Part shown: positions 55,882-64,000 of the stretch, piece by piece | How positions within the stretch are numbered: position 1 is the first letter of the stretch | How the letters are laid out: each line of letters starts with the position of its first letter | Assembly (NCBI GenBank): GCA_963797115.1 | Contig: CAWCOH010000001.1 | Location: 2,542,001 to 2,606,000 of the forward strand | DNA length: 64,000 bases | From: AP-15 sp963797115 | GTDB lineage: Bacteria > Pseudomonadota > Alphaproteobacteria > ATCC43930 > CGMCC-115725 | Direction of reading: 5' to 3' | Position numbers and translations under genes: made by a program | The notes under the pieces: model-generated | What the model saw: only the letters and a program-made list of their open reading frames with translations | What the model was told of the DNA's origin: nothing | Databases searched by the model: none

Positions 55882-56688
55882 ATGGAACTGGATTTTACCG
55901 GCAAGGTCGCGTTGATCACCGGCGCGGGGAACGGTATCGGCCGCGCCACAGCTCTCGCCTTCGCCGCAGGCGGGGCCAAGGTTGTCGTCGTCGACCGTGA
56001 CGCCGCGGCCGGCGAGGCGACCGCCGGGGTCATCCGGCAGCAGGGCGGCGAGGCGCGCTTTGTTGCTGCCGACGTCACCAAATCCGCCGATGTCCAAGCC
56101 TATGTGAAAGCAGCGCTCGACGCCTATGGTGCCATCGACTGCTTTTTCAACAATGCCGGCATCGAGGGCAAGTGGGCGCATACGGCCGAATATGACGAGG
56201 ACATGTTCGACGCGGTGATCGGCGTCAATGTCAAGGGCGTGTTCCTCGGCCTGCGCCACGTATTGCCGGTCATGATCCGGCAGAAACGGGGTGCAATCGT
56301 CAACACCGCCTCGGTCGCAGGCTTGGTGGCGACCCCCGGAATGCCTGCCTACGTCGCCTCCAAGCATGCGGTGATCGGTCTGACCAAGACCGCCGCCGGC
56401 GAGGTCGCCCGTCAGGGTGTGCGGGTCAATGCGGTCTGCCCCGGCCCGGTCGACACGCGGATGATCCACTCGCTCGAAGCGCAACTCAACCCGGCAGATC
56501 CAGCCAGCGTCAGCCGCCGCTATCAATCGGCGATCCCGCTGGGCCGCTACGTTGTGCCGGAGGAGATCGCCAACACTGTCCTTTTCCTGTGCTCCGACCT
56601 CGCCTCCGCGATCACCGGCGCGCAATACGTCATCGATGGCGGCCGCACCGCCACCGGCGGCGCCGTCACCCAGGCATTACAGAGCTGA
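55882..56688 (+). CDS. Short-chain dehydrogenase/reductase
   Basis: A 268-residue classical SDR. ATG 55882 follows GGAGGAAACG. Cofactor motif TGAGNGIG at residues about 13-20, NNAG near 89, catalytic Tyr-x-x-x-Lys in PAYVASKHAVIGLTK, and the C-terminal GAQYVIDGGRTATGG. Asp in VVVDRD after beta-2 suggests NAD(H). The substrate is unknown. Confidence 0.93.
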   Translation: MELDFTGKVALITGAGNGIGRATALAFAAGGAKVVVVDRDAAAGEATAGVIRQQGGEARFVAADVTKSADVQAYVKAALDAYGAIDCFFNNAGIEGKWAHTAEYDEDMFDAVIGVNVKGVFLGLRHVLPVMIRQKRGAIVNTASVAGLVATPGMPAYVASKHAVIGLTKTAAGEVARQGVRVNAVCPGPVDTRMIHSLEAQLNPADPASVSRRYQSAIPLGRYVVPEEIANTVLFLCSDLASAITGAQYVIDGGRTATGGAVTQALQS

Positions 56689-57283
56689 GAGTTTGTGAAG
56701 AAATGCCGAGCGCGGCCCGCGGGCTTGGAAGTCAGTTGCCGCTTTCCCGGCGAAAGCCGGGATCGATTCGTCCACCGACGCCGGCGCATGAAGCAATCGC
56801 AAGGTCTTACAAACCGATCAACAACTCGTGCAACGGGGCAATGGGCCCCGGCTTTCGCCGGGGAAGCGAATAAACGAGCCGGACTGAATTCTTCACAAGT
56901 TCTGAAGTCAGTTCCGCTCGAACGCTTCGAGGGTCTTAACGCTTCTCTCCAGGGCAGCAGCAAAGCGCGCCGGGTTGTCCTGCGCCAGTCGGCGGCGGAT
57001 CTCCGACGCCTCAAGCATACCACAGTAGGCCTATTCGTCCGTCATTGCGACGCAATAGCGCGTGGCTGAAAATAGCCACAATGGCATTATATCTTCTCTT
57101 GGCTCGGCTTTAGACCGCATTCAAGGACCGAAAACGTGGCTATCAGCGCAAGCTCTCGCCGCCGCTACGGCCCTCATTGCAATCACAGAGGGAAATGCAC
57201 CTGATCCTGCCCTGCAATATCACGCGCGGCGAGCAGGCGCGACAATTTAAGGTAGTAGCGCAGAGAGGACGCGGGCGGTCGGA
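56689..57283. other. Gene-free stretch with facing palindromes
   Basis: TTCCCGGCGAAAGCCGGG (56744-56761) and CCCCGGCTTTCGCCGGGG (56847-56864) face one another. The remainder, including an AT-richer part near 57060-57160, has no supported gene. Confidence 0.65.
56741..56870. repeat. Facing pair of CCCGGCTTTCGCCGGG palindromes
   Basis: Each unit is a near-perfect hairpin followed on one side by AAGCG, and the two are in opposite orientation with about 85 bp between. Confidence 0.8.
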
Positions 57284-57925
57284 TCAGCTCGTCTTGTACT
57301 TGATCGAGCAGCCATAGGCGCGGGTCGAGGCGATCGTGACTGGCCGGCCGGCGGCGATCTCGTCGAGTGCCGCGACGACATAGTTTTTGGCGGTCTTGAC
57401 GTCGGCGAGGCGGGTCGAAGGCGTGTCGTCGATCGCACCCATATAGGCGATCCTGCCGGTGCGGTCGATTACCACCATGTGCGGCGTCGCCCGCGCGTCG
57501 TAGAGACGGCCGACCACGCCGTCCGGGTCGAGAAGATAATGGGTGGGTGCGGCCTGCCAGCGGGCAAGATCAGCCTTCGCTGCCGCCGGCGTCACATGTC
57601 CCTCCTCGCCCGGGGCCGAAGAGGCGATGGTCAGCCAAACATTGCCCCCTTGGGTGTATCGTCGCTGCAGCGTCTGCATGTTGGCGCTGTCGTAGTGCTT
57701 TTGGACGAACGGGCAGCCGTCATTGGTCCATTCGAGAATGACGATCTGGCCGGCATATTGGCCGAGGTTGACCATTCTGCCGGAGACATCGGGTGCCGTG
57801 AACGCGGGCGCCGTCGCGCCGGGCTTGACCGTGGCGGCACCGACCGCGACCCTCTGATCAATCGATAGTAATGCGGTAGCGGCGATGACAACGAGTATGG
57901 TGGTGGCCGCAATAAGCCTGGACAT
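57284..57925 (-). CDS. Exported redoxin (AhpC/TSA-TlpA type)
   Basis: A 213-residue protein with an N-terminal membrane or signal segment (LIAATTILVVIAATALLSID). Its thioredoxin-like fold shows APDVSGRMVNLGQYAGQIVI and ILEWTNDGCPFVQKHYDSAN. A single peroxidatic-type Cys lies in GCPFV, with a possible resolving Cys near the end (YGCSIKYKTS). It is 18 bp downstream of the DsbD-like gene in the same direction, so it probably receives electrons from it. Confidence 0.9.
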   Translation of the reverse strand: MSRLIAATTILVVIAATALLSIDQRVAVGAATVKPGATAPAFTAPDVSGRMVNLGQYAGQIVILEWTNDGCPFVQKHYDSANMQTLQRRYTQGGNVWLTIASSAPGEEGHVTPAAAKADLARWQAAPTHYLLDPDGVVGRLYDARATPHMVVIDRTGRIAYMGAIDDTPSTRLADVKTAKNYVVAALDEIAAGRPVTIASTRAYGCSIKYKTS

Positions 57926-57943
57926 AGTCCACCTCCGTTTGGA

Positions 57944-60037
57944 TCAAACCTTGCCGAGCGCGTCGAGCACTGCCGACGCGGTGAGAATTTGCGGCAGAAT
58001 AACGGGTTCGCCCTTGCCGCTGTAAAGGAGATAGAGCGGGACGCCGCTGCGCCCGAATTGCTGGAGAAGAGCGGTGATCTCCGGGTTCTGGCTGGTCCAA
58101 TCGCCCTTGAGCGCTACGACGCCCCGCGCAGCGAATGCGCCGCGCACCGCGGCGCTGTCGAGGGCGACACGTTCATTGATCAGGCAGGTGACGCACCACG
58201 ACGCTGTTAGGTTGACAAAAACCGGCCTGCCGGCGGCTTCGAGAGCAAGCAGCTTGTCGGCGGTGTAAGGCTCGTACCCCAGTCCGTCCGGAGTCGTCGC
58301 GGCTGCCGTACGGTCGGCGGCCGTCGTCGAAGAAACGGCCAGCAGGATTGCTGCGGCGGCACCGGCAACGGCGAGACCGGTGCCGACCGAGCGGCCGAGC
58401 GGGGCCGCGAGCCGCGTGCGCCCATAGATCCAGACGGCAAAGCCGACCAGCACCAGCCCGAACAGCGCACCCAACGCCTCACCCGGCCCGACCTCCTGGA
58501 TCAGCACCCAAAGCAGCCAGGCGACCGTCCCGTAGAGTGGGAAGGCGAGCAACTGCTTGACCAGCTCCATCCAGGCGCCAGGCTTGGGCAACACGCGCTC
58601 CCAGCCGGGAATGACGGCCGCGATCAGATAAGGCGCCGCAAGCCCCATGCCGAGCGCAAGAAAGATCCCGATCGCGAGCGCGGCCGGCGCAATCAGCGCG
58701 AGACCGAGGGCTGCACCCATAAAAGGCGCTGTGCACGGGGTGGCGACGATCGTTGCCAATACGCCGGTAAAGAATGTGCCGGTCAGCCCCGACTGGCGGG
58801 CCAGCCTCCCGCCGGTTCCCGCGTAGCTCGCGCCATATGCGGCTACGCCGGAAAGACTCAGTCCCATCGCAAAAATCAGATAGGCGAGGACGGCAACAAA
58901 GACCGGCGTCTGCAGCTGAAAGCCCCAGCCGATCGCCCGGCCGCCGCTGCGCAGTGCAAACAGCCCGCCGCCGAGAGCCGCAAAGCTCGCGAGCACCCCT
59001 GCCGTATAGGCGAACCCGCCGGCCAGGCGCTCCGAGCGGTGCCCGTGCGCCTGCCGGGTGAGGCTCAAGAGCTTTAACGAGAGGATCGGGAAGACACAGG
59101 GCATGGCGTTGAGCACGACACCGCCGAGAAAAGCCAGCAGCAATGCCTCCCACCAGGCAAGGCCGTTCTCGGTAGGCGTCGCGGGAGCAGGGCGCGCACT
59201 GATCTCGAACGCGCGCTCGGCGCCATCCCGACCGCGCAGCACCAGCACGCCGTCGAGGGTCGCCGGCACGGCGGCGGCTGCCGCGGCTTTCGGCAGCGCG
59301 ATTTCGAGGCCGTCGCCGCGGCGGCTAGCGCGGGTCTCGGCGGCGTGGTCGATCAGCGTGTCGTCGTTCGGAAAGAACGTCCCCTTCGGGTCGTGCAAGT
59401 CGACGAGAGCGCTTTCCGGAACCCGCAGAACGTACTCTTTTGCGTTCGCAATAAAGCGTGCTTCGAACGCCGCCGGGAGCGGCAACTGCCGGCGTATTTT
59501 AGCGAACAGCGCCGCGGCAGCCGGGTCGGGGGCGATCGGCCCCGCCGCGACCGGAAGACTTAACGACAGCTTGGCGCTGCCGGGAATGCAGATATCGGCG
59601 CAAACGAGCCAGGATGCTTCGCCCGCCAGCCGAGCGGTGCTGCCCGGGGCGAGATCCTTTGCGGCGGTGATCGGCACGAGCAGGTCGGCCGATCCGGCAT
59701 AGCCGTAATTGCCGATCCCCCCCTGGACGAAGCGCTCGGGCACCGGCCAGAGGATGCTTCCTGCCGAAAAGCCCCGCGGAATGTTCCATTCGATCGCGGT
59801 CGGCAGCCCGGAATCACCGGGATTGCGCCAGTATATGTGCCAGCCCGGCTTGATGGTGAAATGCGCATCGACCCACAGCGTCGCTGGCGAAGCAACCGAT
59901 GCGGTCTCGGCGACAAGCTCGACCCGGACGAGTTCTTGCGGGTTCGGAGGCTCGATTGCCCGAGCGGCCGACCCCGCGCTAAACGCGGTCGCCAGCGCCA
60001 CGAGCTGCGCGACCCGGAAGATCGAGGCTGTTCTCAT
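57944..60037 (-). CDS. DsbD/ScsB-type thiol:disulfide interchange protein
   Basis: A 697-residue protein from ATG 60037 (MRTASIFRVAQLVALATAFS, signal peptide). The periplasmic N-terminal domain has the CxxxC pair WLVCADICIPG. The membrane domain has about eight spans and the Cys pair in LNAMPCVFPILSLKLL and IVATPCTAPFMGAALG. The C-terminal thioredoxin domain has TASWCVTCLINERVALD. It carries electrons from cytoplasmic thioredoxin to periplasmic partners, likely the adjacent redoxin. Confidence 0.95.
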   Translation of the reverse strand: MRTASIFRVAQLVALATAFSAGSAARAIEPPNPQELVRVELVAETASVASPATLWVDAHFTIKPGWHIYWRNPGDSGLPTAIEWNIPRGFSAGSILWPVPERFVQGGIGNYGYAGSADLLVPITAAKDLAPGSTARLAGEASWLVCADICIPGSAKLSLSLPVAAGPIAPDPAAAALFAKIRRQLPLPAAFEARFIANAKEYVLRVPESALVDLHDPKGTFFPNDDTLIDHAAETRASRRGDGLEIALPKAAAAAAVPATLDGVLVLRGRDGAERAFEISARPAPATPTENGLAWWEALLLAFLGGVVLNAMPCVFPILSLKLLSLTRQAHGHRSERLAGGFAYTAGVLASFAALGGGLFALRSGGRAIGWGFQLQTPVFVAVLAYLIFAMGLSLSGVAAYGASYAGTGGRLARQSGLTGTFFTGVLATIVATPCTAPFMGAALGLALIAPAALAIGIFLALGMGLAAPYLIAAVIPGWERVLPKPGAWMELVKQLLAFPLYGTVAWLLWVLIQEVGPGEALGALFGLVLVGFAVWIYGRTRLAAPLGRSVGTGLAVAGAAAAILLAVSSTTAADRTAAATTPDGLGYEPYTADKLLALEAAGRPVFVNLTASWCVTCLINERVALDSAAVRGAFAARGVVALKGDWTSQNPEITALLQQFGRSGVPLYLLYSGKGEPVILPQILTASAVLDALGKV

Positions 60038-60228
60038 ATCCAATCCGACAGGTTCTCGCCCGGAAGCATACCACCTCAAATGGGGTCGTCCGAGGGCCAC
60101 CCAATCATGATTTCGTGAGCCACTGAATTGGAGGCAAGGAAGAAAGACTGGCTCGCATTCGGCGGTGGCAGAGAACAGGCGGCTGCGCTATCGTCGCATC
60201 TCCACATTTGGATGGAGGAAGCCGCGCC

Positions 60229-61002
60229 ATGACGGAACCGCGGACGCTTGCCGTCGACATCGGCGGCAGCGGGATCAAAGCGGTCCTGCTCGACGAGGAC
60301 GGGAACATGGTCGGTCAGCGACAGCGGGTGCCGACCCCGGCCAAGCCGGTCGCGCCGGAAGCTCTCGTCCGAGCCATCGACGAAGCGGCAGCACCCCTCG
60401 GCGCGTTCGAGCGGGTGTCGGTCGGCTTTCCCGGCTATGTCCGCGACGGACGGGTGCTGACCGCTCCCAATCTAGGCACCGAGGCATTGACCGGGTTCGA
60501 CCTGCAATCCGCGCTCGCGCACCATTGGAGCAAGCCGGTGCGCGTTCTCAATGATGCCGACGTTCAGGGCTTTGGCGCGGTCAAGGGCCGCGGTGTGGAG
60601 ATGGTGCTGACGCTCGGCACCGGCGCCGGCACCTCGATCTTTCGCGACGGCGAGATCATGCCCCATCTCGAGCTTGCGCATCATCCGGTGAGCGGGGGCA
60701 AGACCTACGATGAATACATCGGCAACGCCGCTCGGGAGAAGAAGGGCAAGAAGACTTGGAATAAGCGAGTGGCAAAAGTGATCGAGATCCTGCGGGAGGT
60801 CGTCCGTTTCGACCACCTTTATATCGGCGGCGGGAACGCCAAGGACATCGGCTTTGCGCTGCCGCCGGGTGTCTCGATCGTGCCGAACACCGATGGGTTG
60901 ACCGGCGGCATCAGGCTATGGCGTCCAGACGTCAAAGAAAGCCCGTCGGCAGAACCGCCATCTGACCGGCCGAGTGACGCTGCTCCCCAACCGCCGATCT
61001 AA
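60229..61002 (+). CDS. ppgK: Polyphosphate/ATP-dependent glucokinase, ROK family
   Basis: A 257-residue ROK kinase starting MTEPRTLAVDIGGSGIKAVL at ATG 60229 after GGAGG. Phosphate-binding DIGGSGIK, catalytic Asp in VLNDADVQGFGAVKG, and TLGTGAGTSIFRDGE. The stretch KKGKKTWNKRV matches polyphosphate glucokinases. It phosphorylates glucose, including glucose released by glucan turnover. It is far from the glg cluster, and the polyphosphate preference is inferred. The C-terminus ends in a Pro/Ser-rich tail. Confidence 0.88.
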   Translation: MTEPRTLAVDIGGSGIKAVLLDEDGNMVGQRQRVPTPAKPVAPEALVRAIDEAAAPLGAFERVSVGFPGYVRDGRVLTAPNLGTEALTGFDLQSALAHHWSKPVRVLNDADVQGFGAVKGRGVEMVLTLGTGAGTSIFRDGEIMPHLELAHHPVSGGKTYDEYIGNAAREKKGKKTWNKRVAKVIEILREVVRFDHLYIGGGNAKDIGFALPPGVSIVPNTDGLTGGIRLWRPDVKESPSAEPPSDRPSDAAPQPPI

Positions 61003-61026
61003 GCGCCAGCCTAATCCCCGCTTCCC

Positions 61027-61848
61027 GTGAGACGACAGCTCGCGCTGCTGGCGGCGCTGCTTCTGGCTGGGTGCGCTCCACCGCCGAGAGAAGAGCCGGG
61101 GCTCGGTGCTAGGCCCGGCGTAACGACATCGCTGAACGCCCATGTTCCGCCCTTCGCGCGCTGGCCCTATCAGCCGTTCTCGCGCGAAGCAGCCGTGCAG
61201 ATTGCGCTGCGCGAGTGGCGAGCCTTCGGCCAACAAGTCGTCTTTCCCAATATGGAGCTGCCGGTGGACGAGGAAAGGCAGGAAGGGCTGTGGCAGCGGG
61301 TCGGCGAATATTGGTGGCTTGGCCTCGATCCGAACTGGCGCCAGCAGAACTGGACCGGTATTCATAACGAAAACGGCCAGGTCTTTCCGGAGAGCCAGGA
61401 CGGCAACTACGCTTGGTCCGCCGCCTTCGTGTCATATGTCATGCGGATCGCCGGCGCCGGTAGCCGCTTTCTCTATACGGAAACCCACTCCGACTATATT
61501 AATGCCGCGCGCCGCCATGGGCTCGGTATCGAGCCTGGCGTCGCGCTGACGGCCGAGCGGATGGAAGCCTATGCGCCGCAGCGTGGTGACTTGATCTGCT
61601 ATTGGCGGGGGCGGCAGCCGGTCACGTTCGACGATTTGCCGACCGGCCGCCGGTTTGCCGGCCATTGTGATTTCGTTGTGGCGATCAAGCCCGGGGAACT
61701 GGAAGTCATCGGCGGCAATGTCGACAATGCCGTCGCGATGAAGCGGATTCCGGCCACTGCCGACGGCCGTCTGGCGGGGCCCGACGGCATCGTCCTCGAC
61801 CCCGACCACAACTACTTCGTCGTGCTGCAGGTCGGGTACGCGCAATAG
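61027..61848 (+). CDS. DUF2272 lipoprotein
   Basis: A 273-residue protein with lipobox LLLAGC near residue 16 (GTG start at 61027). The DUF2272 domain shows PYQPFSREAAVQIALREWRA, YAWSAAFVSYVMRIAGAGSR, ETHSDYINAARRHG, RGDLICYWRGRQPVTFDDLP and HCDFVVAI. The layout resembles NlpC/P60- or CHAP-like amidases, but catalytic residues are not certain. It is probably lipid-anchored and faces the periplasm. It lies 24 bp after ppgK. Confidence 0.88.
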   Translation: MRRQLALLAALLLAGCAPPPREEPGLGARPGVTTSLNAHVPPFARWPYQPFSREAAVQIALREWRAFGQQVVFPNMELPVDEERQEGLWQRVGEYWWLGLDPNWRQQNWTGIHNENGQVFPESQDGNYAWSAAFVSYVMRIAGAGSRFLYTETHSDYINAARRHGLGIEPGVALTAERMEAYAPQRGDLICYWRGRQPVTFDDLPTGRRFAGHCDFVVAIKPGELEVIGGNVDNAVAMKRIPATADGRLAGPDGIVLDPDHNYFVVLQVGYAQ

Positions 61849-61861
61849 GCGCGGGAGATCG

Positions 61862-62458
61862 CTAGGAGGTCTTGCCGGCATCGGCCACCTCGCGGCCCCG
61901 ACCGCCCTCGATCATCTGGTCGATCATCCAAGGCTCACGCTCGAGGACGCGGCGGTAATGCGCTCGAGCGGCCTCGACGATTTCGCCGCGGCGGCCGAGG
62001 AGCGCGTCGCCGAGCTCGATGATCCGCAGATTGGGCCAGGCGCGCGGGCGCCAGCGAACCACCGTGAGCAGCGCCTCATCTGCTGGCCGGTCGGGGCGCG
62101 CCTGTGCCAGGATCAACGCTGCCGCTGCGGTTGAGCGCGATACGCCCGCGTGGCAATGAACCAGAAGATGGGGGTCCCGCGCCTCGGTCAGCTCGCGTCC
62201 GAAGGCGAGAAGGTGCTCGACATCATGCCGCTCCGGCGCCGTCCAGCCCGCACCGGCATCGATGACGTCGTGGAAGCGCAGCTCGAGCCTTTGATGCGGG
62301 TCGAACGCACCGAACGCCTCGGGCTCGGGCCAGCCGGGGTCGAGGATCGACAGCACGTGCGTGACGCGCCCTTCGCAGTGCAAGCCGAGCTCGTCGATGC
62401 CGCAAATCGTCACTTCAAACGGCACGAGCCGCCTCGAGAACAGCCCCATTGCCTTCAT
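61862..62458 (-). CDS. Protein tyrosine phosphatase-like protein
   Basis: A 198-residue cytoplasmic protein with the CX5R loop VHCHAGVSRSTAAAALILAQ (Cys and Arg of the phosphatase loop) and a possible acid loop FHDVIDAGAGWTAPERHDVE. N-terminal EVTICGIDELG resembles bacterial dual-specificity-like phosphatases. The substrate is unknown. The start could be 62458 or 62449. Confidence 0.85.
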   Translation of the reverse strand: MKAMGLFSRRLVPFEVTICGIDELGLHCEGRVTHVLSILDPGWPEPEAFGAFDPHQRLELRFHDVIDAGAGWTAPERHDVEHLLAFGRELTEARDPHLLVHCHAGVSRSTAAAALILAQARPDRPADEALLTVVRWRPRAWPNLRIIELGDALLGRRGEIVEAARAHYRRVLEREPWMIDQMIEGGRGREVADAGKTS

Positions 62459-62619
62459 CCGTCGCTAATTCAAAAACCATAATAGCGTCGAGTTGTGGCA
62501 ATTCCATGTGCGGTCCAAGGGCCGCGCGGGGAGAATGCCCGCTCACTCAGTCCTCGGGTCTCCGGGTGGGAAGGAACGAGGGCACGGCTGCCTCCCGCCG
62601 GTTGCCGGCGGGGCTGGCT

Positions 62620-64000
62620 CTAGGCGTGTGGTAGTTCGCCGGTCTCGAGATCTTCAAGAGGAGTAGCCCCGCCGAACTCCTCGGCGGTTGCGGCGATCAT
62701 ATCGCCATCGGCCAATATCGCCGGCATCGGCCGTTTGGGCTTGACGCCCAAGCTGCGGATGCGGGCTCCGATGGACAAGGCGTTGCCCCGTCCGGTGGAC
62801 AGCCGCTTCACTGCTTCGTTGTGTGCACCGAGCGCGGCTGTGATCTTCTCTGCGACGCCGTTCAAGTCGGCGAGGCTCATGCTCACCTTGTCGCACAGGT
62901 CGCCGGCCAGGCGGGCGATTTCCTGCGCATTCTGCCCTTGCAACTCGTAGCGCCAGATCGATGCGACCGTGCGCATCGTCATCAGCAATGTCGAGGGGCC
63001 GACCAGCACGACCCGGCGATCCCACGCATAAGTGAAGAGCTCGCGCTCATGCGCGAGCGCCGCGGCAAGCGCACCCTCGATCGGCACGAACATCAGCGCG
63101 CAGTCATGCGAGAGGAGCTTATCGTTGTCTTGGTATCGCTTACCTCCCAAGCCGTCGATATGCGCCTTCACATCTCGCAGGAACCGGTCCCTGGCGGTGC
63201 GCCGCTCGGCTTCCTCTTGGGCGGCGATCAGACGCTCGTAACCGGTGAGCGGAACCTTGGAATCGATGATCATCGTCCGCTGCTCGGGAAGGACGATGAC
63301 GATGTCCGGCTTCTGCAGCCCGCCGGCGTCATTGCGCAAACCGAGCCCGCGCCCCTGCGAAATGTACTCCCGGCCCTCGGTCAGGCCGGCCGCCTCGAGA
63401 ATACGCTCGAGAGCGATTTCGCCCCACCGGCCGAGCAACTGGGAATCGCCCCGCAGCGCCTTCGCGAGACCATCGGCCTGAGTGCCGATGGCATGGCTCG
63501 TTTCGACAATCAGCTTGATCTGCTCTTTCAGGGACAAGATCTCGCGTGCTTCGCTCGCGTAGGTATTTGTGATCTTGCTCTCAAAATCGTGCAGCCGCTC
63601 GCGCAACGGCTCCAGGATGGCCGCCACCGCCTTTTGCGAGTTTTCGGACAACTCCGATGCATTCGCTTTGAGAATTCGGTTCGCGATATTCTCAAACTCG
63701 GCGGTGAGCTGTGTCTGCATATCGGCCCGCTGTGCCACTTGCGCGGTGATCCTGTCCGAGAGAGCGCTCTCGCGCTCCTTCAGCCGCGCTACTTCGACCG
63801 CCGCCGTCTTCGCTTCGGTCAACGCCGCCCCATGCGCGCTTTCGAGCTGATCGACATGGCTACGGAGCGCGCGGCATTCCTCCATGAGCCGCGCCGCTTC
63901 TATTTGCTGCCCGACCAACGCTGCCGCATCGCTCCGCCGGGTTGCCGGCCACACATGGCGGCCTAGCACAGCGCCGGTAAGAACAGCGGCGGCTGCCAGC
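62620..64000 (-). CDS. rmuC: DNA recombination protein RmuC (5' end outside window)
   Basis: The reading frame is still open at the right edge, where it reads LAAAAVLTGAVLGRHVWPAT, the N-terminal membrane anchor typical of RmuC, so the start lies beyond 64000. A long coiled coil follows (residues about 30-200 of the visible part). The RmuC nuclease-like domain follows with RWGEIALERILEAAGLTEGR, KPDIVIVLPEQRTMIIDSKV and the DSKVPL motif of PD-(D/E)xK folds. It limits inversions at short inverted repeats, noteworthy given the many palindromes here. Confidence 0.93.
   Translation of the reverse strand, partial: LAAAAVLTGAVLGRHVWPATRRSDAAALVGQQIEAARLMEECRALRSHVDQLESAHGAALTEAKTAAVEVARLKERESALSDRITAQVAQRADMQTQLTAEFENIANRILKANASELSENSQKAVAAILEPLRERLHDFESKITNTYASEAREILSLKEQIKLIVETSHAIGTQADGLAKALRGDSQLLGRWGEIALERILEAAGLTEGREYISQGRGLGLRNDAGGLQKPDIVIVLPEQRTMIIDSKVPLTGYERLIAAQEEAERRTARDRFLRDVKAHIDGLGGKRYQDNDKLLSHDCALMFVPIEGALAAALAHERELFTYAWDRRVVLVGPSTLLMTMRTVASIWRYELQGQNAQEIARLAGDLCDKVSMSLADLNGVAEKITAALGAHNEAVKRLSTGRGNALSIGARIRSLGVKPKRPMPAILADGDMIAATAEEFGGATPLEDLETGELPHA

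Overview
The window is GC-rich bacterial chromosome with alphaproteobacterial character. The gene repertoire (CurA-like reductase, PuuE-type allantoinase, DUF29, DUF6481, family III CoA-transferases, a retropepsin-like TIGR02281-type protease) and the dispersed short GC-rich palindromes fit a soil or environmental Rhodospirillales-like organism. No rRNA or tRNA gene was seen, so the genus cannot be named from this window.

Layout. 1-3.1 kb: minus-strand metabolic genes, with a molybdopterin dehydrogenase subunit running off the left edge. 3.3-6.5 kb: a decayed group II intron whose maturase ORF is split by an IS110-type element. The IS110 transposase itself carries four short palindromes, three in frame and one frameshifting. 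6.9-11.7 kb: allantoinase, DUF29, an MFS transporter and a heavily broken alpha/beta-hydrolase-domain gene. 12.0-26.1 kb: a compact alpha-glucan/trehalose cluster in this order: amylase-GlgE fusion, TreS-maltokinase fusion, GlgB, GlgX, MalQ (frameshifted) and a two-domain cold-shock protein (frameshifted). A coiled-coil protein follows. 27-32.2 kb: a graveyard of a tyrosine recombinase remnant, a direct repeat and an aldo/keto reductase pseudogene cut by a complete IS21 element with a 5-bp target duplication. 32.2-39.5 kb: a tandem-domain CoA-transferase, a DUF35 plus thiolase-like pair, a nitroreductase-like gene with a decayed duplicate, and a HicAB toxin-antitoxin remnant. 40-48.4 kb: a peptide-type binding protein, small enzymes, membrane proteins, a protease and an amidohydrolase. 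48.7-55 kb: a sugar-type ABC transporter operon flanked by two paralogous Tat-exported binding proteins, one of them frameshifted. 55-64 kb: FMN reductase, SDR, redoxin plus DsbD, polyphosphate-type glucokinase, DUF2272 lipoprotein, a phosphatase-like protein and RmuC running off the right edge.

How the genes work together. The central cluster encodes the whole GlgE route. TreS interconverts trehalose and maltose, its fused maltokinase makes maltose-1-phosphate, GlgE polymerises it, GlgB branches the glucan, and GlgX and MalQ remodel it. The cold-shock protein appended to the unit suggests a stress setting.

Two themes stand out. Short GC-rich palindromes of several families lie between genes, in facing pairs, and inside coding sequence, often preserving the reading frame. 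In addition, several otherwise intact genes (malQ, cold-shock, DUF35, one binding protein) are broken by single extra bases, which could be real decay or residual assembly error.
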